64,000 bases of DNA from Flavobacterium sp. YJ01 (GCF_029320955.1 NZ_CP119757.1:434001-498000), one strand, 5' to 3'; positions 34,398-43,522 are shown, counted from the stretch's first letter. Program-made: numbers and translations. Notes: a model not told the origin generated them from the sequence alone.

Positions 34398-34832
34398 ATG
34401 AAAAACATAACCATACTAGAAGCAGGTTTAATTTTAAGAATAGTTTTAGCAATCACAATGCTTTCGGCGGTAGCTGATCGATTTGGAATTTGGGGAGCAC
34501 CCGGCTCAAATGGCGTTGCTTGGGGAAATTGGGAAAACTTCGTTATTTATACCAATACTTTAAATCCTTATGCAAACAAATCCACAGCAGAAATTTTGGG
34601 CGCAATCGCTACTTTTTTAGAAGTTTTACTGAGTTTATTATTGCTTTTCGGATTTAAAACAAGACTCGCTGCTTTAGGAACTGCTTTTTTACTTTTCTTT
34701 TTCGGGTTTGCAATGGCAGTTTCTGTTTCTGTAAAAGCACCTTTAGATTATTCGGTTTGGACAAGCGCAGCGGCGGCATTACTTCTTGCCAATATTGGTA
34801 AATCATCCTATGCCGTTGACAATAGGATATAG
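34398..34832 (+). CDS. DoxX-like membrane protein
   Basis: A 144-residue membrane protein with about four hydrophobic spans. It begins ITILEAGLILRIVLAITMLSAVADRFGIWGAPG and continues AEILGAIATFLEVLLSLLLLFGFKTRLAALGTAFLLFFFGFAMAV, the LxLxxGFxTRLAALG turn being characteristic of DoxX. The loop between spans 1 and 2 (NGVAWGNWENFVIYTNTLNPYANKS) is longer than in the 31.8-kb relative. Function unknown. Confidence 0.82.
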   Translation: MKNITILEAGLILRIVLAITMLSAVADRFGIWGAPGSNGVAWGNWENFVIYTNTLNPYANKSTAEILGAIATFLEVLLSLLLLFGFKTRLAALGTAFLLFFFGFAMAVSVSVKAPLDYSVWTSAAAALLLANIGKSSYAVDNRI

Positions 34833-34861
34833 TTTTTTTAGGTTGATGTTTTTGTTTGATA

Positions 34862-34947
34862 AGTTAAAAATTTTTCGCTAACAACCAAAAACCATCAACC
34901 AAAAACCATCAACCATCAACCATCAACCATCGACTATCAACCTAAAA
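34862..34947. repeat. AACCATC heptad repeat
   Basis: At least six units of the form AACCATC or AACCAAAAACCATC run in tandem (34880-34945), the complement of the GGTTGATGG units seen at 6418. It lies between converging genes. Confidence 0.85.
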
Positions 34948-34953
34948 AATAAA

Positions 34954-35457
34954 TCAGTTTACATTTTTTCGGAGATAAATTCGTTTCGGAAATTGACTTT
35001 CAAAGCTTTCTTGCCAATCAAATTCTTCGTAATTTAATGATCGCAATATATCGATCAAAGCAATATCTACGGCAAAAGCGCTCACCCAAATTAAATCGTG
35101 TTTTCGCTGAGAAGCAATTTGTTCAGCACGTTTAATAAGCACTTTTAAATCTTCTTCATCAAAATAAACAATCTCACTCAGATTGATTGCTTTTGATACT
35201 CCGAGGTTTTCGTTTAATATTCTCGACGAATCTAATTTTAAATACGATTGTGGAGCTTCGTCAAGATAAGCCATTAAAATCTCGATCGAAAAATCGTTCT
35301 GTATTCGAAACAACTCCTTTTTCGAAAGATGCTGTTCGACATATTTTTCTGCTAAATCTTTTTCCTTAAATAAATTGGTATAGAATTGAACGGCTTTGTC
35401 TTCCATCCAAGAGACATTATCATTGATTATAACAACAAATTTTGCAATTTTACTCAT
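34954..35457 (-). CDS. hypothetical protein
   Basis: A 167-residue soluble protein without signal peptide, membrane span or Cys motif; I do not recognise the family. It is rich in charged helices (SWMEDKAVQFYTNLFKEKDLAEKYVEQHLSKKELF) with a central DEEDLKVLIKRAEQI and an ending RSLNYEEFDWQESFESQFPKRIYLRK. Normal codon use and a sensible start support a real gene. It lies alone between a repeat and the gap before the AraC gene, with no functional hint from context. Confidence 0.7.
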   Translation of the reverse strand: MSKIAKFVVIINDNVSWMEDKAVQFYTNLFKEKDLAEKYVEQHLSKKELFRIQNDFSIEILMAYLDEAPQSYLKLDSSRILNENLGVSKAINLSEIVYFDEEDLKVLIKRAEQIASQRKHDLIWVSAFAVDIALIDILRSLNYEEFDWQESFESQFPKRIYLRKNVN

Positions 35458-35555
35458 TTCTTTTCTTTAAAAATAAAACGCAAAATTGCATCTAATGTTG
35501 GTCTAAAAAAAGAGCGAAACGACTTCTGAATTGTGCAAAATGTCGGAAAATGATT

Positions 35556-36440
35556 TTAATCGATCTGTTTTTTTCGATATTCTAAAGGCGAAATACCTTC
35601 ATAGTTTTTAAAGAACCTTCCAAAAATAGATTGATCAGAAAAATGAAGTAAATCGCTTATCTGATTGATTGACATTTTTTTATCCTGCAACAAAACTTTA
35701 GCTTCCAAAATTACCATTTCACTAATCCAATCACTAGCCGTTTTTCCGCTATGTTTTTTTATGACTTCAGACAAATATTTTCGGCTTACATTTAATTCAT
35801 CTGCATAATGCTGTACTGTTCTGAAATTCATGAAGTCTTTAAAAAGAAGTTCTTTAAACTTTTCATATAAAGGATTTTGTATTTCAGTGGCAATTTTTTC
35901 TTTATGAATACCATCAATTTCATAAATTAAAATGTACAAATAACTTCTCAAAATAGAGGCTTGATGCTTCGATTGACTTTCTGACACTTCTTTGATCAAG
36001 CTAAAAATACGTTGAAACTTGCTTTCATCTGTTTTGATGAGTGAAAATGTGTTGCTATCATTATTTTCAAAAAAAACATATTGTGTTAGAAAAAACACAT
36101 TTGCTTGATTTTCTAGGAAAAACTGCGGTTTAAAAAATAGTATATCAATTAGAATTTCGTCCTCATTTTTAGAAAAACTTCTTATTACCGAAGGTCCTAA
36201 AGCGATAATAGCTGGAGCATGAACCACTTTTGTTTCGAGCCCAGTATGCATTATTATACTTCCTTTTCTTAGAAACTCAATTGCATAGCTTTCGGCACGA
36301 TAAGGCTCGCTAATATAAGGATGCTCGCTAGTCTCGATATAGAAGTACTCTTTGTGATCTGCGTAAGAAAATAAACTCTTGTGATGCGTTAAGGAATATG
36401 TGAGTATTTTATTCTTCAATACTGCTCTTTTAGTAATCAT
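35556..36440 (-). CDS. AraC family transcriptional regulator
   Basis: A 294-residue regulator with an N-terminal cupin-like sensor part (about 25-160: EYFYIETSEHPYISEPYRAESYAIEFLRKGSIIMHTG) and a C-terminal AraC DNA-binding domain. Both helix-turn-helix motifs are present: VQHYADELNVSRKYLSEVIKKHSGKTASDWISEMVILEAKVLL and INQISDLLHFSDQSIFGRFFKNYEGISPLEYRKKQ. It is divergent from the TauE/DUF1634 export pair, which it may control. A minus-strand TATATTTG (36449-36456) lies 9 bases upstream of the start. Confidence 0.93.
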   Translation of the reverse strand: MITKRAVLKNKILTYSLTHHKSLFSYADHKEYFYIETSEHPYISEPYRAESYAIEFLRKGSIIMHTGLETKVVHAPAIIALGPSVIRSFSKNEDEILIDILFFKPQFFLENQANVFFLTQYVFFENNDSNTFSLIKTDESKFQRIFSLIKEVSESQSKHQASILRSYLYILIYEIDGIHKEKIATEIQNPLYEKFKELLFKDFMNFRTVQHYADELNVSRKYLSEVIKKHSGKTASDWISEMVILEAKVLLQDKKMSINQISDLLHFSDQSIFGRFFKNYEGISPLEYRKKQID

Positions 36441-36589
36441 TATGGTTTCAAATATACATAGTTTTTTTAGTGTTCAGTTTTCAGTCGTAGTATTTAGTCT
36501 CAATTGCAGTCTTTGTGGCAAGAAAGGGTAGCTTTGTCAAAATTTGAAACTTTGACAAAGTTTTTCGCATCAAACACATTAGTTAAATA

Positions 36590-36640
36590 AATCTACCAAT
36601 AAGAAACCATCAACCATCAACTAAAAACTAAAAACTATTT
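36590..36640. repeat. short AACCATC/AACTAAAA repeat run
   Basis: AAACCATCAACCATCAACTAAAAACTAAAAACTA, a variant of the heptad repeat, in the gap between the AraC gene and the exporter. The rest of the gap has CTTTGTCAAAATTTGAAACTTTGACAAAG (36532-36560), a short hairpin. Confidence 0.7.
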
Positions 36641-36709
36641 TTTAAGGTATATTTAAGTTCCTGAACAAATTTGTATTCGTAAATTAGCAGATACAAAAAC
36701 ATATCTTAA

Positions 36710-37546
36710 ATGACAATACTTACCTTTACGCTGATTATGATTCTGGGCGCTTTTTTAGCTGGCTTTATCGGTTCATTATCAGGCTTAGGAGGTGGAATTA
36801 TCATCATTCCGCTTCTTACCATTATTCTTGGTGTCGACATTCATTATGCTATTGGAGCCGCTTTAGTCTCCGTTATCGCAACCTCTTCAGGCTCTGCTGC
36901 AGCTTATGTAAAAGAAGGAATTACCAATATGAGAATGGGAATTTTTCTTGAAATCGCCACCACTATCGGAGCCGTTTGCGGTGCATTACTTTCTACCGTT
37001 GCTCCTACTTCTTTTATCGCCGTTTTATTCGGTTTAACGTTGATTTTTTCTGCCATTAATTCGCTTCGAAAGAAAGAAGAACACATTGTATTAGAATCTA
37101 GTCCGTTGGCTAAAAAACTAAAATTAGAAGGAACTTATCCAACACACGATGGTCAAGTTGTAAAATACGGAACTAAAAATGTTCTTGGTGGTTTTAGCAT
37201 GATGGGAATTGCAGGAATGATGTCTGGTTTATTAGGAATTGGTTCTGGCGCTTTTAAAGTAATTGCAATGGACAACATTATGAGAGTTCCTTTTAAAGTT
37301 TCGACTACAACGAGTAATTTCATGATGGGAGTTACGGCAATGGCGAGTTCTGTAATTTACATTCAAAAAGGATATATTGAACCTGGAATTTGTATGCCTG
37401 TTGTCATTGGAGTTTTATTTGGAGCAATGGCTGGTGCTAAAATTTTAGTACGAACCAATCCGAAGAAATTGAGAATCTTTTTTGCCTGTCTGATTTTTGT
37501 CTTGGCAGTAAATATGATTTATAACGGACTAAATGGAAAAATCTAA
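36710..37546 (+). CDS. TauE/SafE family sulfite/organosulfonate exporter-like membrane protein
   Basis: A 278-residue membrane protein with about eight spans in two repeats. The two family signatures are LAGFIGSLSGLGGGIIIIPLLTIILGVDIHYAIGAALVSVIATSSGSAAAYV (span 1-3) and GIAGMMSGLLGIGSGAFKVIAMDNIMRVPFKVSTTTSNFMMGVTAM in the second half. The family moves sulfite, sulfonates or thiosulfate-like anions. The loop between halves (RKKEEHIVLESSPLAKKLKLEGTYPTHDGQVVKYG) is long and polar. It overlaps the DUF1634 gene downstream. Confidence 0.93.
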   Translation: MTILTFTLIMILGAFLAGFIGSLSGLGGGIIIIPLLTIILGVDIHYAIGAALVSVIATSSGSAAAYVKEGITNMRMGIFLEIATTIGAVCGALLSTVAPTSFIAVLFGLTLIFSAINSLRKKEEHIVLESSPLAKKLKLEGTYPTHDGQVVKYGTKNVLGGFSMMGIAGMMSGLLGIGSGAFKVIAMDNIMRVPFKVSTTTSNFMMGVTAMASSVIYIQKGYIEPGICMPVVIGVLFGAMAGAKILVRTNPKKLRIFFACLIFVLAVNMIYNGLNGKI

Positions 37547-37940
37547 TATGGTACAAGAAGAAAAATTTGGAGAAAAAGATTTTCAAACCATTATCGGAAA
37601 CTTACTTCGTTATGGCGTTTGGATTTCATTATCAGTCGCTTTTATTGGTGGAATTGTGTATTTAATGAATCACGGAAGCCAAATTGAAGATTATTCTGTT
37701 TTTAAAGAAAATGACCGTAATATATTCGAAGTAATTGCTGCTATTTATCAAGGAGCAATTCAGGGAGATGGAGCGTCGTTAATTTTTACAGGAATTATTT
37801 TATTGTTTTTAACACCCGTTTTACGTGTTTTGCTTTCGTTATTCTCTTTTTTATTAGAGAAAGATTATCTGTATGTTGGCATTACTTTAATCGTAATTTT
37901 GATTATTATTATAAGTATATCATTTGGATTTTCACATTAA
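37533..37940 (+). CDS. DUF1634 membrane protein partner of the TauE/SafE exporter
   Basis: A 135-residue protein with three hydrophobic spans (about 26-48, 80-100, 108-130). The pattern FQTIIGNLLRYGVWISLSVAFIGGIVYLMNHG and DGASLIFTGIILLFLTPVLRVLLSLFSFLLEKDYLYVGITLIVILIII is the DUF1634 family, which nearly always lies next to TauE/SafE genes. It starts inside the exporter gene (14-base overlap; ATG 37548 is an alternative just after it), so they are translationally coupled. It probably forms an accessory subunit. Confidence 0.9.
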   Translation: MEKSNMVQEEKFGEKDFQTIIGNLLRYGVWISLSVAFIGGIVYLMNHGSQIEDYSVFKENDRNIFEVIAAIYQGAIQGDGASLIFTGIILLFLTPVLRVLLSLFSFLLEKDYLYVGITLIVILIIIISISFGFSH

Positions 37941-37944
37941 TATT

Positions 37945-38015
37945 GCTTTAGGCTATAAGCTGTAGGCTTTAGGCTTCCTAAAATTGCTTACAGCTTACAG
38001 CCTATAGCTTAAAGC
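37945..38015. repeat. 30-bp imperfect inverted repeat (GCTTTAGGCTATAAGCTG)
   Basis: GCTTTAGGCTATAAGCTGTA and flank (37945-37974) pairs with the unit ending AGCCTATAGCTTAAAGC (37986-38015) with a few mismatches. It may serve as a terminator of the exporter operon before the next gene. Confidence 0.75.
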
Positions 38016-38025
38016 AAAAAAAAAA

Positions 38026-39048
38026 ATGGAAATAGGTATAGACAGTTTTGCTTCGGCAATGTATGGAGACAACAACACGCTGAGCAGTGTTGATGCCATG
38101 GAGCAGCTTTTGCAGCGAATTGAATTTGCAGATCAGGTTGGTCTTGATGTTTTCGGAATTGGAGAACATCATAAAAAGGAGTTTTTAGATTCTGCTACCG
38201 CTGTTATTTTGAGTGCAGCGGCGGCAAGAACAAAAAATATAAGATTGGCAAGTGCGGTTTCTGTTTTAAGTGCAGCAGATCCTGTTAGAGTTTATCAAAG
38301 TTTTGCGACTTTAGATTTAATTTCGAAAGGAAGAGCTGAAATTGTTGTCGGTCGCGGTTCTTCTATTGAAGCTTATCCTCTTTTCGGTTATAATTTGAAT
38401 GATTATGATGCGCTTTTCAGCGAAAAATTAGAATTGCTTTTACAGATCCGAGATAATGAATTTGTGACTTGGCAAGGGAAATTTCGTCCAGCGATTAACG
38501 ATTTGCCAGTTTATCCGAGAGCTTTACAGGAAAAAATGCCAATTTGGCTTGGAGTTGGCGGAACACCAGAATCTTTTATAAGAGCGGGTTCTCTCGGACT
38601 TCCGTTAATGGTTGCTGTTATTGGCGGACAAACACATCGTTTTAAACCTTTAGTCGATTTATACCGTCAAGCTGGAAAAGCTGCAGGTTATAAACCCGAA
38701 GAATTAAAAGTCGGACTGCATTCGCCAGGTTATATTGGCACAACAACAGAAAATGCTATTGCAGATTATTATCCTGGTTATGCCGAATTATGGACAAAAT
38801 TAGGATATGAAAGAGGCTGGCCTCCTGTAACAAAAGGCAAATTTGATGGCTTAATCGATGATTTGGGAGTTTTAATTGTTGGAAGTCCAGAAAGAGCAGC
38901 AGAAAAAATTCTTCGTCATAGTGAAGCTCTCGGTGGTGTTGACCGATTTACTTTTCAAATGGATAATGCAGGGTTAACACACAAACAATTAATGAATGCC
39001 ATAGAATTAATTGGAACAAAATTGATTCCGTTGATTAGGAAGGGATAA
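38026..39048 (+). CDS. LLM-class flavin-dependent oxidoreductase
   Basis: A 340-residue luciferase-like TIM-barrel flavoenzyme. It shows ADQVGLDVFGIGEHHKKEFLDSATAVILSAAAARTKNIRLASAVSVLSAADPVRVYQSFATLDLISKGRAEIVVGRGSS, the standard bacterial-luciferase family pattern with the GEHH motif near residue 47. The C-terminus has VLIVGSPERAAEKILRHSEALGGVDRFTFQMDNAG. Members use FMNH2 or F420; with no sign of F420 in such bacteria FMN is likely. The substrate is unknown. It sits between two repeat elements. Confidence 0.93.
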   Translation: MEIGIDSFASAMYGDNNTLSSVDAMEQLLQRIEFADQVGLDVFGIGEHHKKEFLDSATAVILSAAAARTKNIRLASAVSVLSAADPVRVYQSFATLDLISKGRAEIVVGRGSSIEAYPLFGYNLNDYDALFSEKLELLLQIRDNEFVTWQGKFRPAINDLPVYPRALQEKMPIWLGVGGTPESFIRAGSLGLPLMVAVIGGQTHRFKPLVDLYRQAGKAAGYKPEELKVGLHSPGYIGTTTENAIADYYPGYAELWTKLGYERGWPPVTKGKFDGLIDDLGVLIVGSPERAAEKILRHSEALGGVDRFTFQMDNAGLTHKQLMNAIELIGTKLIPLIRKG

Positions 39049-39053
39049 TTTTT

Positions 39054-39148
39054 TTTATGCCACAGATTAAGAGGATTAAAAAGGATTTCCATTAGAAATC
39101 GAATAACTTTCAGCTTTAGCCGCATGAGAATATAGAACAAATATAAAA
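39054..39148. repeat. CCACAGATTAAGAGGATTAAA-type repeat remnant
   Basis: GCCACAGATTAAGAGGATTA (39059-39078) and following AAAAAGGATTT belong to the same family as the outer arms at 18421 and the inner unit at 57321; only half of a palindrome is seen here. Confidence 0.55.
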
Positions 39149-39190
39149 GGCTTTAGCCAAACTAGTGATGTTTGGCTAAAGCCTTTTTTT
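39149..39190 (+). terminator. strong terminator with GGCTTTAGCC stem
   Basis: GGCTTTAGCCAAAC (39149-39162) pairs perfectly with GTTTGGCTAAAGCC (39170-39183), 7-base loop, then T7. It ends the oxidoreductase gene and the converging TonB-receptor gene. A CTCAGTACCTCAGTACCTC direct repeat follows at about 39258-39290. Confidence 0.9.
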
Positions 39191-39300
39191 CCAATCTTAA
39201 TTTATCACCTCCAGTTAAAACTGGAGGCAATTCAAAAAAACAGTTCATCAAAAAACCTCAGTACCTCAGTACCTCTGAGCCTTTGAACCTCAAAAAAAAA

Positions 39301-41748
39301 CTACAATTTATAAGTAACACCAACTCTAAAGTTTCTTGGTGCTTCAGTCTGCCAGTAATAAGCATTTAACCAACTATAGTATGAACCACTATAAATATAT
39401 TTATCTAAGATATTGAATACGTTTGCAGTAACTTTAAACTTACCAGTTTCATAAGATAAACCTCCATCTAATTTAAAGTAAGAAGGTAATCTTTCTAATC
39501 CTACACTCCAAGTATCTGTTTGGCGTCCGTCAAGGAAAGTTCCTCCAATAGAAGCACCAAATCCTTTCAATTTACCGTTTTGAAGCGTGTAATTTAACCA
39601 TGCATTTGCTGTATGTTTTGCATAACCTGGTACGATATCACCTTTTTTAATTCCTGTTGCTGCAGAAACCGCAGGATCAACTTCGTTTACAATAGATTCT
39701 GTGAATGCATAATTAGCAATTAAATTTAATCCGTCAAAGATTTTTCCTCTTACGTCAAATTCAACACCTTGTGCTCTTTTTTCTCCTAATACAACACTAA
39801 ATTGCTGTCCTGGAGTATTTGCAGGATCACCAGTAAGTTCGTTCTTTTTCAAGATACTGTAAGCCGATAAAGTTGTGCTCCATGAACCATCAAACCAATC
39901 TCTTTTAATACCAACTTCTGTATTGTTACCAGTAAGTGGCTTCACTTTGTCACCATTTCTAATCACACCAGATTGCGGAATGAAGGCTTGATCGTATAAT
40001 CCGTAAACAGAAGTATTTTCGTCAATTGAAACACTTAAACCTGCACGTGGCGTAATGTGGCTGTCAGAAATTGGAGCTCCTCCCCAACTTGCTTGACTAA
40101 TCCAAGTGTATCTTCCAGCAAGTGTTAATCTTACTTTATTTTCAAAGAAACCTAATTCGTCCTGAATATATCCTGCAGCATATTCTGTACTCATTAAACC
40201 ACCAATTGCTTTTGCTCTTACTGAAAGTGGTGTTGTATGATCAAACTGTGGAAAACCATTAGATGGCGTACCATAATTAGGATTGTATACATTAAACGGA
40301 TTTGCTGGAGTATCTAAATCATGAGATTGTCCCCAATCTGCCATATAATCTTTACTTCCTAAATCTACGCCTGCTAATATTTTATGAGAAACATTTCCAG
40401 TATTGAATTTTCCATTTACGAATACTTGCCCCAAATACATATTACTTTCTGCATCCCAAATACCAACGTTTCTAATAATGTCTCCGTAAGCAAGATTTCC
40501 TTCAGGAACACCGTCAAAATCTCTATCAGCTGGACCTGGACCAACTACTCCTGGCCAAGAGCTGTATCCTTGCTGAATGTATTTAAAATAAGAAGTTTGA
40601 GCGCTAAGTTTCCAGTTTTCGTCAAATTTATGTTCAAACATTAAATACCCACTGTGATCCTGAATGTTAGTATCTGGAAGTCCTGGCTGTGTCATTGTAA
40701 ATCCAACTGGCAAAGTTGCATATCCACCCGCTTCAGGTCCGAAAACATAGTAAGAACCAACTTCAGTCATATTAGCATACTGAAAATTGTATTCTGCCGT
40801 AATTTTTGTTTTATCATCTATCTGATAAGAAAGTACAGGAGCAATTACATAACGGTTGTTTCTCTCAAATTGACGGTGAGAACCTTTGTTTTGTGCAGAT
40901 CCGTTGAATCTATATAATAATTTTCCTTTTTTATCTAATTTTCCATCAAGATCAAGACTTACTCTATAAAAGTCGTAACTTCCTGCGGTTGCGGTAACTT
41001 CTCCTTTTGTAACTCCTGTTGGTTTTTTAGTTACAACATTATATAAACCGCTTGGATCACCGCTAGAAAGCATAAATCCAGCTGGCCCCTTTACGAATTC
41101 AATATGATCTACAAAACTCATATCTTCTGTCAACGGTCCCCAGAAAGAAGAAACTACGTTAAACCCATTTCTAAAAGCCTGAATTTGAGAACCTCTCATC
41201 GTAATATTAGTATATAAATCTCCCCAGTGCTCTAAACGAACAGCACCACTCACATTACGAATAACTCCATCACTCATACTTGTAATCTGCTGATCTTTTA
41301 AGGTTTGAGCACTTACAATTTGAACGTTTTGAGGAATTTCTAAAACTGGAGTCTGAAGACGTAATGACAGTGAAGGTTTGTCTTGCTTGTATTTGTTCTT
41401 TTTAATAACAACTTCTTCAAGATCTTCTTGACTTTCTGAAAGCACAAAGTTTTTAATTGTAGCCTGTTTTGAACTTACCACAATACTTTCTTCAACTGGC
41501 TGAATACCAACTCCTCTTAAAAGAATCGTATACGTTCCTGGTTTAATATTTTTAATTTCATAATGTCCTGAAACACTTGTAACATCTGAATATTTCGTTC
41601 CTTTTAAAGTTACAGAAACATCTCCTGCAGGTTTATTTCCACTTAAAGAAACTTTTCCATTAATTGTTCCAAGTTGCTGTCCAATCATAGTTATTGAACT
41701 CAAAAACAACACGAAAAAGTAAACTTTTGCATCAAAAATTATTTTCAT
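39301..41748 (-). CDS. TonB-dependent siderophore receptor
   Basis: An 815-residue outer-membrane receptor. Signal peptide (1-24), carboxypeptidase-like beta-sandwich (about 28-105: INGKVSLSGNKPAGDVSVTLKGTKYSD), plug (about 120-245) with TPVLEIPQNVQIVSAQTLKDQQITSMSDGVIRNVSGAV and VDHIEFVKGPAGFMLSSGDPSGLYNVVTKKPTGV, then a 22-strand barrel ending RNFRVGVTYKL. The plug motifs are those of ferric-siderophore receptors (FhuE/FpvA type), as distinct from SusC. It stands alone. A full promoter and a Fur-like site lie upstream, fitting iron-limited expression. The siderophore is unknown. Confidence 0.94.
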   Translation of the reverse strand: MKIIFDAKVYFFVLFLSSITMIGQQLGTINGKVSLSGNKPAGDVSVTLKGTKYSDVTSVSGHYEIKNIKPGTYTILLRGVGIQPVEESIVVSSKQATIKNFVLSESQEDLEEVVIKKNKYKQDKPSLSLRLQTPVLEIPQNVQIVSAQTLKDQQITSMSDGVIRNVSGAVRLEHWGDLYTNITMRGSQIQAFRNGFNVVSSFWGPLTEDMSFVDHIEFVKGPAGFMLSSGDPSGLYNVVTKKPTGVTKGEVTATAGSYDFYRVSLDLDGKLDKKGKLLYRFNGSAQNKGSHRQFERNNRYVIAPVLSYQIDDKTKITAEYNFQYANMTEVGSYYVFGPEAGGYATLPVGFTMTQPGLPDTNIQDHSGYLMFEHKFDENWKLSAQTSYFKYIQQGYSSWPGVVGPGPADRDFDGVPEGNLAYGDIIRNVGIWDAESNMYLGQVFVNGKFNTGNVSHKILAGVDLGSKDYMADWGQSHDLDTPANPFNVYNPNYGTPSNGFPQFDHTTPLSVRAKAIGGLMSTEYAAGYIQDELGFFENKVRLTLAGRYTWISQASWGGAPISDSHITPRAGLSVSIDENTSVYGLYDQAFIPQSGVIRNGDKVKPLTGNNTEVGIKRDWFDGSWSTTLSAYSILKKNELTGDPANTPGQQFSVVLGEKRAQGVEFDVRGKIFDGLNLIANYAFTESIVNEVDPAVSAATGIKKGDIVPGYAKHTANAWLNYTLQNGKLKGFGASIGGTFLDGRQTDTWSVGLERLPSYFKLDGGLSYETGKFKVTANVFNILDKYIYSGSYYSWLNAYYWQTEAPRNFRVGVTYKL

Positions 41749-41775
41749 TTTGGTTTGGTTTTAAATTTTATGGCA

Positions 41776-41806
41776 CAAAAGTAATTTCAAATCTTAACTT
41801 TTCCAA
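41776..41806 (-). promoter_or_regulatory. promoter of the siderophore receptor
   Basis: Minus-strand TTG (41806-41804), 20-base spacer, TACTTTTG (41783-41776): a full consensus match. A Fur-like site lies immediately upstream of the TTG. Confidence 0.75.
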
Positions 41807-41807
41807 A

Positions 41808-41830
41808 TTATTTTTATTCATTCTAAATAA
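41808..41830. promoter_or_regulatory. 23-bp Fur-like site upstream of the siderophore receptor
   Basis: TTATTTTTATT, one C, ATTCTAAATAA. The right half-site is identical to that at 32312-32322 and the halves agree at 8 of 11 positions. It abuts the -33 element of the receptor promoter. Confidence 0.55.
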
Positions 41831-41991
41831 ATCTAACAATTTACAATCAATTAGTAAGGAATCGAAGCGTGAAAAATTTACTTATGAAGTATTTCCTTAG
41901 AAATTAATGTACATTAAGTTTAAATTCCGAATGTATTTTTATCTTTATAATGCTAAAAAGCACAAAAATTTTCACTTAATAATATCTTGAT

Positions 41992-43269
41992 ATGAAATCA
42001 AATACCATAAGAAAAGTAGCTATTGTGGGTTATAACAGAATTCCTTTTGCAAGAGCAAATACAGCGTATTCTAATGTCGGCAATAAAGAAATGATGATTG
42101 CCGCACTCGATGGTTTAATTGATAAATATAATTTGAAAGGAAAATTATTAGGTGAAGTTGCCGGTGGTGCTGTTATTAAGCATACTTACGACAATAATTT
42201 GATTCGCGAATGTGTCATGCAAACTAGCTTAGATCCTGCAACGCCTGCCTGCGATTTACAACAAGCTTGTGACACTGGAATTGAAAGTGCCATTTATATT
42301 GCCAATAAAATTGCATTAGGACAGATTGATTCTGGGATTGCTGGTGGCGTAGATTCAATCAGCGATATGCCAATTGCAGTAAGTGAAAAACTTAGAAAAA
42401 TATTGTTAGAAGCTAGATATGCAAAATCATTAGGCGGAAAAATTAAATCATTTTTAAAACTTCGCCCAAAAGATTTGAGTCCGCTTGTGCCTAGAAATGA
42501 AGAATCTCAAACGGGACTTTCAATGGGCGGACATACTGAAATTACAGCTAAATATTATAAAATATCTCGCGAAGAACAGGATCAATTTGCGCTAAAAAGT
42601 CATTTAAATATGGCAAAAGCTTACGATGAAGGCTTTTTTGATGATATGATTACGCCTTTTAACGGATTAGAAAAAGACAATAATCTAAGAAGAGATTCTA
42701 CAATTGAAAAATTGGCCAAATTAAAACCCGCTTTTGATAAAGTAAATGGAACCTTGACAGCAGGAAATTCAACTCCTTTAACAGATGGAGCATCTTGCAT
42801 ACTTTTGGCTAGCGAAGAATGGGCAAAAGAACAAGGACTTCCTATTTTAGCTTATATTACTTTTGCTGAAATTGCAGCAATCGAATATGTGAAAAATCAA
42901 CAGAATTTATTGTTAGCGCCATTATTTGCTGCATCAAGAATGCTTGAAAAGGCAGAATTAAACCTGCAAGATTTTGATTATTATGAAATTCATGAAGCTT
43001 TTGCAGCTCAAACTTTAGCAACTTTAAAAATATGGGAAAGTCCTGAATTGAGTGCTGAAATAGGTTTAAAGAAAACACTTGGCGCAATTGACCGTACTAA
43101 ATTAAATGTAAAAGGCAGCAGTCTAGCAGCCGCTCATCCATTTGCCGCAACTGGAGGCAGAATTATTGGTGTAATGGCAAAATTACTAAACGAAAAAGGT
43201 TCTGGAAAAGGATTAATTTCCATTTGTGCCGCAGGCGGACAAGGCGTTACAATGATAATTGAGAAATAA
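41992..43269 (+). CDS. acetyl-CoA C-acyltransferase (thiolase)
   Basis: A 425-residue thiolase that cleaves or forms 3-ketoacyl-CoA. The catalytic triad is in place: Cys93 in LQQACDTGIES, His334 in YEIHEAFAAQ, and Cys412 in ISICAAGGQGV. Other motifs: PFARANTAYSNVGNKEM, TAGNSTPLTDGASCILLASEEWA, and GSSLAAAHPFAATGGRIIG, with the His of the oxyanion region. It resembles the FadI-like branch more than the biosynthetic one. No hydratase or dehydrogenase partner is adjacent, so it may work with genes elsewhere. It is divergent from the siderophore receptor. Confidence 0.93.
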   Translation: MKSNTIRKVAIVGYNRIPFARANTAYSNVGNKEMMIAALDGLIDKYNLKGKLLGEVAGGAVIKHTYDNNLIRECVMQTSLDPATPACDLQQACDTGIESAIYIANKIALGQIDSGIAGGVDSISDMPIAVSEKLRKILLEARYAKSLGGKIKSFLKLRPKDLSPLVPRNEESQTGLSMGGHTEITAKYYKISREEQDQFALKSHLNMAKAYDEGFFDDMITPFNGLEKDNNLRRDSTIEKLAKLKPAFDKVNGTLTAGNSTPLTDGASCILLASEEWAKEQGLPILAYITFAEIAAIEYVKNQQNLLLAPLFAASRMLEKAELNLQDFDYYEIHEAFAAQTLATLKIWESPELSAEIGLKKTLGAIDRTKLNVKGSSLAAAHPFAATGGRIIGVMAKLLNEKGSGKGLISICAAGGQGVTMIIEK

Positions 43270-43284
43270 AATCACTTTTTATTC

Positions 43285-43350
43285 AAAAATACCTCATTTT
43301 AAATCTGCTAAATCTGCGGGAGTATTTTTTGCTCGTAGATTTAGTAGATT
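43285..43350. repeat. AAATCTGC-type imperfect palindrome
   Basis: TAAATCTGCTAAATCTGCGG and CGTAGATTTAGTAGATTGA flank a TATTTTTTGCT centre. Same family as the repeat at 33510. Confidence 0.6.
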
Positions 43351-43482
43351 GAACAAATTCAAACACTACAAAAACTTTACAGCACATTTCTAATTGTAGA
43401 GCCTTACTGAGCTTTACAATTTCTTAATCTTTGTTATAGAAAGATCAATATTTCAATCTCCATAAATTATACAGAAAAGCTT

Positions 43483-43490
43483 TAAATTTG
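43483..43490 (+). promoter_or_regulatory. -7 element candidate for the sugar dehydrogenase gene
   Basis: TAAATTTG, full TAnnTTTG match, 33 bases before the ATG. No TTG at the right distance. Confidence 0.4.
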
Positions 43491-43522
43491 ATTACCCAAA
43501 TCATTTAAAATTCTGAATAATT

